Below the pieces are notes generated by a model. The model searched no databases and was not told where the DNA came from. It was given only the letters and a program-made list of their open reading frames with translations. Shown one piece after another: positions 35,574 to 40,167 of a stretch of 40,167 nucleotides of DNA. Within the stretch, counting starts at the first letter, position 1. The number at the start of each line of letters is the position of its first letter. A program made the position numbers and the translations under genes. This DNA comes from an uncultured Eubacteriales bacterium (GTDB lineage: Bacteria > Bacillota > Clostridia > Peptostreptococcales > Anaerovoracaceae): NCBI GenBank assembly GCA_900545135.1, contig UQXL01000025.1, positions 1 through 40,167 on the forward strand, in the 5' to 3' direction.

Positions 35574-37871
35574 ATGAAAAGATGTGAACTGCTGATTCCG
35601 GCAGGAGGCAAAAAACAGTATATAGCAGCAGTTGAAAACGGCGCCGACGCGGTGTATGTCGGCGGCAAACTTTTTAACGCGCGCATAAACGCTGAAAATT
35701 TTTCCGATGATGAGCTGGAAAGGGCTGTGGACTACGGCCATGTCAGAAGCGTAAAGACTTATGTGACCATGAACACGCTGCTCGACGACGACCAACTTGC
35801 GCCTGCCCTCAAACAGGCGCAGCTGTACTGCAAGATGGGCGTCGACGGCATTATAATACAAGACTTGGGACTGGGACTCCTGATAAAGGAACATCTGCCG
35901 CAGCTTCCGCTGCATCTTTCTACCCAGGCAGGGGTATACGACGCGGAGGGAGTAAGGGCCGCGGCAAAGCTTGGCTATGAGAGAGTCGTCCTTGCCAGAG
36001 AGCTTTCCTTTGAGGAAATCAAAAAAGCCATCGCTACAGGCGTTGAAATTGAGACTTTCGTACACGGAGCCCTTTGCATGTGCTACTCGGGCCAATGCCA
36101 GCTGAGCCGAGTCATCGGCGGACGGTCAGGAAACAAAGGAGGCTGCGCTCAGCCGTGCAGGCTCCCGTACAAAGGCGCTAAAGAACCGTATCCGCTCAGC
36201 CCAAAGGATCTGTGTCTCATAGACGAGGTGGGAAAGCTGGCAGGAGCAGGCGTAGCTTCTTTGAAGGTGGAGGGGAGAATGAAATCACCTGAATATGTGG
36301 CCGTCGTCACGTCCATATACAGGAAATATCTCGACCTCTGGTACGATAAAGGAGATTATGAAGTAGATGAAGCGGACGCGGCGGCTCTCAAGCAGATTTT
36401 CAACAGAGGCGGATTTACCAAAGGATATTTTTACGGTGACCCCGACGGGGAACTGATGGCTTCCAAGCTCTCTAAAAACGCCGGAATTTTCATAGGTAAT
36501 ATTGAAAAGGACAGTGCAGGGCCGCTGGCGCTCGTCAGGCCGTCAGCGGAAGCGAGAGCCTACCAACCTGCCGGAATGTCAGCGGAAGAAAGAGCATCCC
36601 AATTTGCCGGACTTTCAAAAGGCGACTATATCGAAATAAGGGGACGTGAAATCTCCGGCAATCTGGTGACTTATGCCGAAAAGACAGCCTCCGGCTTTAT
36701 CGAGATCGGTGACATCAAGGCCAAAGCATATAAGGGCGACATGGTCTATCGCCTGACGGCAGGAACTCTGATGGCGGAAGCCAGAAAGACTTTTGAAAAC
36801 ATAGATTTTGAAGAGGGAAAATATCTGAGAAAAGAACCTGTCGCCATAAAAGTAACGGCCGAAGCGGGGAAAGAACTTAGAGCCCAGGCTTTCTGCGGCT
36901 TGGCGGAGGCGGAGAAGAGCGGCGTCAAGCTTGAAAGGTCGGACAGCGGCTCGAGCTGCAGAGAAAACATCATAAAGCAGTTTTCCAAGACTGGCGGGAC
37001 TCCTTTTAAAGCCAGCGAAATCACTGTGGAAGAGAGGGAACCGTGTTATGCGCCGATCTCAGCCATCAATGCGCTGCGCAGGGATCTTCTCAGGGAACTG
37101 GAGAAAAACATAAAGGAAAGCTATAAGAAAATATTGACCGGAGCGGATTCGGGATTAGCCGGAACAGCCCTGCCGGACAACGCTTCGGAGGACAGTATTT
37201 CAGATGAGAACTTTTCTGCCTGTGAAAAAATTTTTGAGGCTGTTTTTCTCGATGCAGATGATTTTCTGCAAAGCAACCTGAAAGCGCTGGTCAAAAAAAT
37301 AAGACAAGCGTCCGGCTGTGATAGAAAGGTAAGGCTGCTGGTTCCGCTCGGAAGCTACGAGCTGTGCCGCAGAAGAGAAGAATCAGGATTTGAGATCGCA
37401 CCTTATATAATGTCGATGAATAAAGGCGCCGGCGATGAATGGATCGAAGAAAATTTTGTGCGGCTTTCCAGGATTTTAAAAGATGAAAACAAGCCCATAT
37501 ATGTGGGTAATATCAGATGGATAAGGATCTTGGCCGAGGCGGGAGTGGAAGTGATTGGGGACAGCGGACTGAACGTCACCAATATCCATGCCGAAAGAGC
37601 CTGCCGTCTGCTGGGTGCGTCGGAATGCCGAGTTTCTCTGGAAAAGGAAGAAAGCGGCAGAGGAACGTTCCCGCTCATGATTTCGGAACATCGCTTTGAC
37701 ATGGAACAGCTCACCGACAGAAAAGGCGAAAAGTATCATCTGAAATTCGACAGTTCAAGCCATAAGACTCTGCTGCTGAAAGCAGACCCTTACATAGATT
37801 GGGCACAGATAGGAAAAAACTCTGCGGAGTCAGAGGGCGCTGTGAGGATATATATAGGAAAGAAGTTTTAA
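35574..37871 (+). CDS. U32 family protein with collagenase-like C-terminal domain (RlhA-like)
   Basis: A 765-residue protein. Residues 1 to about 330 are the U32 TIM-barrel: MKRCELLIPAGGKKQYIAAV, GADAVYVGGKLFNARINAEN, IIIQDLGLGLLIK, VLARELSFEEI. The cysteine cluster HGALCMCYSGQC and GNKGGCAQPCRLPY gives C168, C170, C175, C191 and C195, which likely bind an iron-sulfur cluster. The remainder holds the DUF3656 (collagenase-like) domain and a repeated barrel-like end. Although called peptidases, characterised members (RlhA, TrhP, UbiU/V) hydroxylate tRNA, rRNA or ubiquinone precursors. The length fits the RlhA group. GAGGAAAG precedes the ATG. It is divergent from the AI-2E-type gene and has a terminator after it. 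Confidence 0.9.
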   Translation: MKRCELLIPAGGKKQYIAAVENGADAVYVGGKLFNARINAENFSDDELERAVDYGHVRSVKTYVTMNTLLDDDQLAPALKQAQLYCKMGVDGIIIQDLGLGLLIKEHLPQLPLHLSTQAGVYDAEGVRAAAKLGYERVVLARELSFEEIKKAIATGVEIETFVHGALCMCYSGQCQLSRVIGGRSGNKGGCAQPCRLPYKGAKEPYPLSPKDLCLIDEVGKLAGAGVASLKVEGRMKSPEYVAVVTSIYRKYLDLWYDKGDYEVDEADAAALKQIFNRGGFTKGYFYGDPDGELMASKLSKNAGIFIGNIEKDSAGPLALVRPSAEARAYQPAGMSAEERASQFAGLSKGDYIEIRGREISGNLVTYAEKTASGFIEIGDIKAKAYKGDMVYRLTAGTLMAEARKTFENIDFEEGKYLRKEPVAIKVTAEAGKELRAQAFCGLAEAEKSGVKLERSDSGSSCRENIIKQFSKTGGTPFKASEITVEEREPCYAPISAINALRRDLLRELEKNIKESYKKILTGADSGLAGTALPDNASEDSISDENFSACEKIFEAVFLDADDFLQSNLKALVKKIRQASGCDRKVRLLVPLGSYELCRRREESGFEIAPYIMSMNKGAGDEWIEENFVRLSRILKDENKPIYVGNIRWIRILAEAGVEVIGDSGLNVTNIHAERACRLLGASECRVSLEKEESGRGTFPLMISEHRFDMEQLTDRKGEKYHLKFDSSSHKTLLLKADPYIDWAQIGKNSAESEGAVRIYIGKKF

Positions 37872-37913
37872 ATAATTAAGAATTATCTCTTTTGCGGAAG
37901 AGATATATCGGCT

Positions 37914-37957
37914 ATGCGAAAAAACTTCGGAAGGCAAAATCAGTCTGCCGTTTTTTT
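37914..37957 (+). terminator. Terminator after the U32 gene
   Basis: A GCGAAAAAAC ... GTTTTTTTGCG outer stem encloses GGCA/TGCC, followed by (and using) seven T (37951-37957). Confidence 0.65.
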
Positions 37958-38099
37958 GCGCCCTGGAAAACATGAATGACATGATTCGAATAGATAAAAA
38001 AATAGTAAAAATTTTTTAAGCTTTTAATCTTCTTTTAATTTTTTCCAGTTAATATAAGGACATAAACAACAGATTCTTAATTATCAGGAGGAATAATAT

Positions 38100-38519
38100 A
38101 TGGAAAATAATAAGAAATATGAAGAAATGGAAACAATTGAAACAGCAGCGGAAGAGGCCGGAGCAGAAGAAATCAAACCGGAAGAAATTAAAGCAGAAGA
38201 AATCAGCCAGCCTGAAAAGAAGGCCAAGAAATTTTCCGCCAAGAAAAAAATCGGTCTGGCCGTTGTTGCAGCAGCCGTACTGGGGATTATCTCGCTGCTT
38301 GCCATGTCACTGATGAGTGTGGATTATATGGAGGCGCGCCAGAAAGTCCTCGCATATACAGGACCGAATTCGCAGATTATCAGTGAAGAAAGCGACAATG
38401 AATTTTTGTTCCTGAATGAATACTCCTTTGAAGTATCTTCAGACAGAGGATATTATGAAATTGAAGTGAACCCATTCGGAAAGATCACATCGGTAGAACA
38501 CAGCAATCTGTGGAACTGA
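38100..38519 (+). CDS. Single-pass membrane protein with PepSY-like extracellular domain
   Basis: A 139-residue protein. Residues 1-48 are cytoplasmic and highly charged, with a repeating EEIKPEEIKAEEISQPEK motif and then a basic KKAKKFSAKKK patch. One membrane helix follows (about 51-70, IGLAVVAAAVLGIISLLAMS). The outside part (about 75-139) resembles a PepSY unit: YMEARQKVLAYTG for the helix and YYEIEVNPFGKITSVE for the strand pair. PepSY domains often restrain proteases or bind peptides. AGGAGG precedes the ATG. The next gene (48 bases on) is a PepSY lipoprotein, so the two probably act together at the cell surface. Confidence 0.78.
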   Translation: MENNKKYEEMETIETAAEEAGAEEIKPEEIKAEEISQPEKKAKKFSAKKKIGLAVVAAAVLGIISLLAMSLMSVDYMEARQKVLAYTGPNSQIISEESDNEFLFLNEYSFEVSSDRGYYEIEVNPFGKITSVEHSNLWN

Positions 38520-38567
38520 TCAGAAGATACAAGCGGAGTAAAGCAGGATAAATAAGGAGAAAGTAAA

Positions 38568-39185
38568 ATGAAGAAGATAAAAGTATTGATGATGTTGGCA
38601 GCAATTGCAGCCGTAGCCGCACTGAGCGGATGTTCGGCAGAAATACCTGTTTCAGATTCAGAAAACGCTTTGAATGGACAAGGCAGCTTGCAGCAGGAAA
38701 ATCAGCAAAATCCAGGACAGCAATCTCAAACCGGCCAGTCAGAAGGCATTACTGCCGATGAAGCCAAAACCATAGCTTTGAGCCACGCTGGCATCGATTC
38801 CTCCGATGTAATGTTCATTCAAGCGCAGGAAGACCGGGACGACGGGCAGTCCGTATACGACGTGGAATTTTACGCGGGAAATCAGGAATACGATTACGAG
38901 ATTTTAAAATCAACTGGAGATATCCTTTCCTATGATTATAATATAGAGGGATATTCGCAGACTCAGGAAAGCGGAAAATCAGTTTCCATAGAAGAAACGA
39001 AGAAAAACATGCTGGCAAAAGTCAGCGGAGCCAGCGAACAGAACATACGGATCTGGGAGGAAAAGGACGACGGGCGCGTGACTTATAAAGGACAGATAAT
39101 ATACAGCGATACTGAGTACGACTTTGAGGTAGACGCTTCAACAGGACAGATACTCGAATGGAGTTCTGAAAGATTAGGTTACTAA
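38568..39185 (+). CDS. PepSY-domain lipoprotein
   Basis: A 205-residue lipoprotein. The signal peptide MKKIKVLMMLAAIAAVAALS ends in the lipobox ALSGC (Cys at residue 22). A Gln/Ser-rich linker follows (about 38-58), then two PepSY units: ITADEAKTIALSHAGI...YDVEFYAGNQEYDYEIL (about 60-120) and VSIEETKKNMLAKVSGA...EYDFEVDASTGQILEW (about 136-200). Two-PepSY surface lipoproteins are common in clostridia and may regulate secreted peptidases; the partner is unknown. AAGGAG precedes the ATG. It is in an operon with the membrane PepSY-like gene upstream. Confidence 0.88.
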   Translation: MKKIKVLMMLAAIAAVAALSGCSAEIPVSDSENALNGQGSLQQENQQNPGQQSQTGQSEGITADEAKTIALSHAGIDSSDVMFIQAQEDRDDGQSVYDVEFYAGNQEYDYEILKSTGDILSYDYNIEGYSQTQESGKSVSIEETKKNMLAKVSGASEQNIRIWEEKDDGRVTYKGQIIYSDTEYDFEVDASTGQILEWSSERLGY

Positions 39186-39199
39186 CGTATTCCGCGGAG

Positions 39200-39240
39200 C
39201 TGCCGCCAAACCGGTAAATACCGTCCATGCGGCAGTTCTT
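39200..39240 (+). terminator. Terminator after the PepSY operon
   Basis: CTGCCGC / GCGGCAG stem with inner CGGT-AAAT-ACCG, followed by TTCTTTG. Confidence 0.65.
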
Positions 39241-39353
39241 TGCATTGACAGAAGAGAATAACAATTTACGGTGACGGCGACTATATAGCAGGGAGTAAAG
39301 AACAGCCGCAAATCACTATGCAAAAATAATTTTAAAAAAAATAAAAAAAACGC

Positions 39354-39383
39354 TTGACAGAGATATGAAAGAGGTGGTAATAT
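39354..39383 (+). promoter_or_regulatory. rRNA operon promoter P1
   Basis: TTGACA (39354-39359), an 18-base spacer, and TAATAT (39378-39383). An A-rich tract upstream (39331-39350) could serve as an UP element. Confidence 0.8.
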
Positions 39384-39474
39384 AACCAAGCTGCATGAAA
39401 CAGCAGCAGGAAAAAGCACATCAAAAACAGAGTAGACAAGAGAGAAAAACTTGTAAAAAAAGTTAAAAAACTTG

Positions 39475-39503
39475 TTGACAAAGGTAAAGAGATGTGCTAA
39501 GAT
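39475..39503 (+). promoter_or_regulatory. rRNA operon promoter P2
   Basis: TTGACA (39475-39480), a 17-base spacer, and TAAGAT (39498-39503). It gives a leader of about 230 nt. Confidence 0.85.
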
Positions 39504-39740
39504 GTTAAATGTTCGACCACAAAGTCGAACGGCGGCAAAAAGCCGCAAGAACCTTGAAAACTTCATAGTATGGAAATTAAGTCAAAAAGACAAACCGCTG
39601 TGAGAAATCACAGACGAGTGGGTCAAAAGTACAATTTCTAAGAACAATAATTCTAGTAAGAATTAGCAAAGCGCGAAAGCGCGTTTGTCCTAGAAAAAGG
39701 ATTTAAAGAGATGATAAAGCGAAAGCTTTAACATACAATG
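39504..39740 (+). other. rRNA leader with hairpins and boxA-like antitermination site
   Basis: It contains GTTCGAC/GTCGAAC and GCGGC/GCCGC hairpins, then GAACCTTGAAAACTT (39549 on), which resembles the boxA-like leader element of clostridial rRNA operons. Near 39671-39720 lies a processing stem region with AAAGCGCGAAAGCGCGTTTG. No coding sequence. Confidence 0.65.

Positions 39741-40167
<427 letters not shown>

Noticed and set aside
35514..36095. N-terminal extension of the AI-2E protein
   Set aside because: The extension is antisense to the U32 coding sequence. A well-placed ribosome binding site starts the real gene at 35513.

Overview
The window is about 40 kb of a low-to-mid GC Bacillota (Firmicutes) chromosome, most likely an anaerobic, endospore-forming member of the Clostridia. 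The reasons are a SpoIIID gene behind a sigma-E-like promoter, a T-box leader, a preQ1-I riboswitch, consensus AGGAGG ribosome binding sites with TTGACA/TATAAT promoters, and typical clostridial gene families (C_GCAxxG_C_C protein, DUF1836, GPH symporters, stand-alone TrpB2, U32 peptidase). The 5' part of a 16S rRNA gene closes the window. I cannot place the genus without a database comparison.

Layout. 1-3.4 kb: a truncated sigma-54-dependent activator (-), a NhaC-type antiporter with a -24/-12 promoter (-), and a divergent TauE/SafE permease. 3.6-9.8 kb: a lipoprotein, tRNA-Ala(CGC), small membrane and ferritin-like proteins, an alpha/beta hydrolase, a 30-residue membrane peptide overlapping an EcsC-like gene, queT behind a preQ1-I aptamer that lies partly inside the EcsC-like reading frame, and a two-gene minus operon (E2-type acyltransferase, C_GCAxxG_C_C protein). 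9.8-11.77 kb: almost 2 kb without a convincing gene but full of structure: a roughly 220-bp imperfect inverted repeat, two 42-bp direct repeats about 1 kb apart, eight 40/41-nt dyads of the form ATGTTG...CAACAT, and a 20-nt tandem repeat. A ninth dyad lies at 27.25 kb.

11.8-20.8 kb: a DUF3795 protein, a HutD-membrane fusion, and a probable catabolic operon on the minus strand (HisD-like dehydrogenase, GPH symporter, amidohydrolase). It diverges from an unusual regulator that joins a MerR DNA-binding domain to a zinc ribbon and a degenerate methyltransferase-like domain. The operon promoter has the 19-bp spacer with a central palindrome that MerR-family activators use. A threonine-aldolase-family enzyme follows. 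21-30 kb: a second GPH transporter, SpoIIID, a MATE pump, T-box-controlled TrpB2, nitroreductase, and a DUF1836 regulator divergent from an acyl-CoA ligase. 30.2-39.2 kb: a 38-residue protein, MreB/Mbl, a THUMP rRNA methyltransferase overlapping a MocR-type regulator that lacks the PLP lysine, an AI-2E exporter-family protein, a U32 protein, and two PepSY-like surface proteins. 39.3-40.2 kb: tandem rRNA promoters and the 16S start.

Most interesting are the ATGTTG...CAACAT dyad family, the MerR/zinc-ribbon/pseudo-methyltransferase regulator with its target promoter, the lysine-less MocR protein, and the riboswitch embedded in a coding sequence. Functional names rest on motif recognition by eye; no search or folding program was run.
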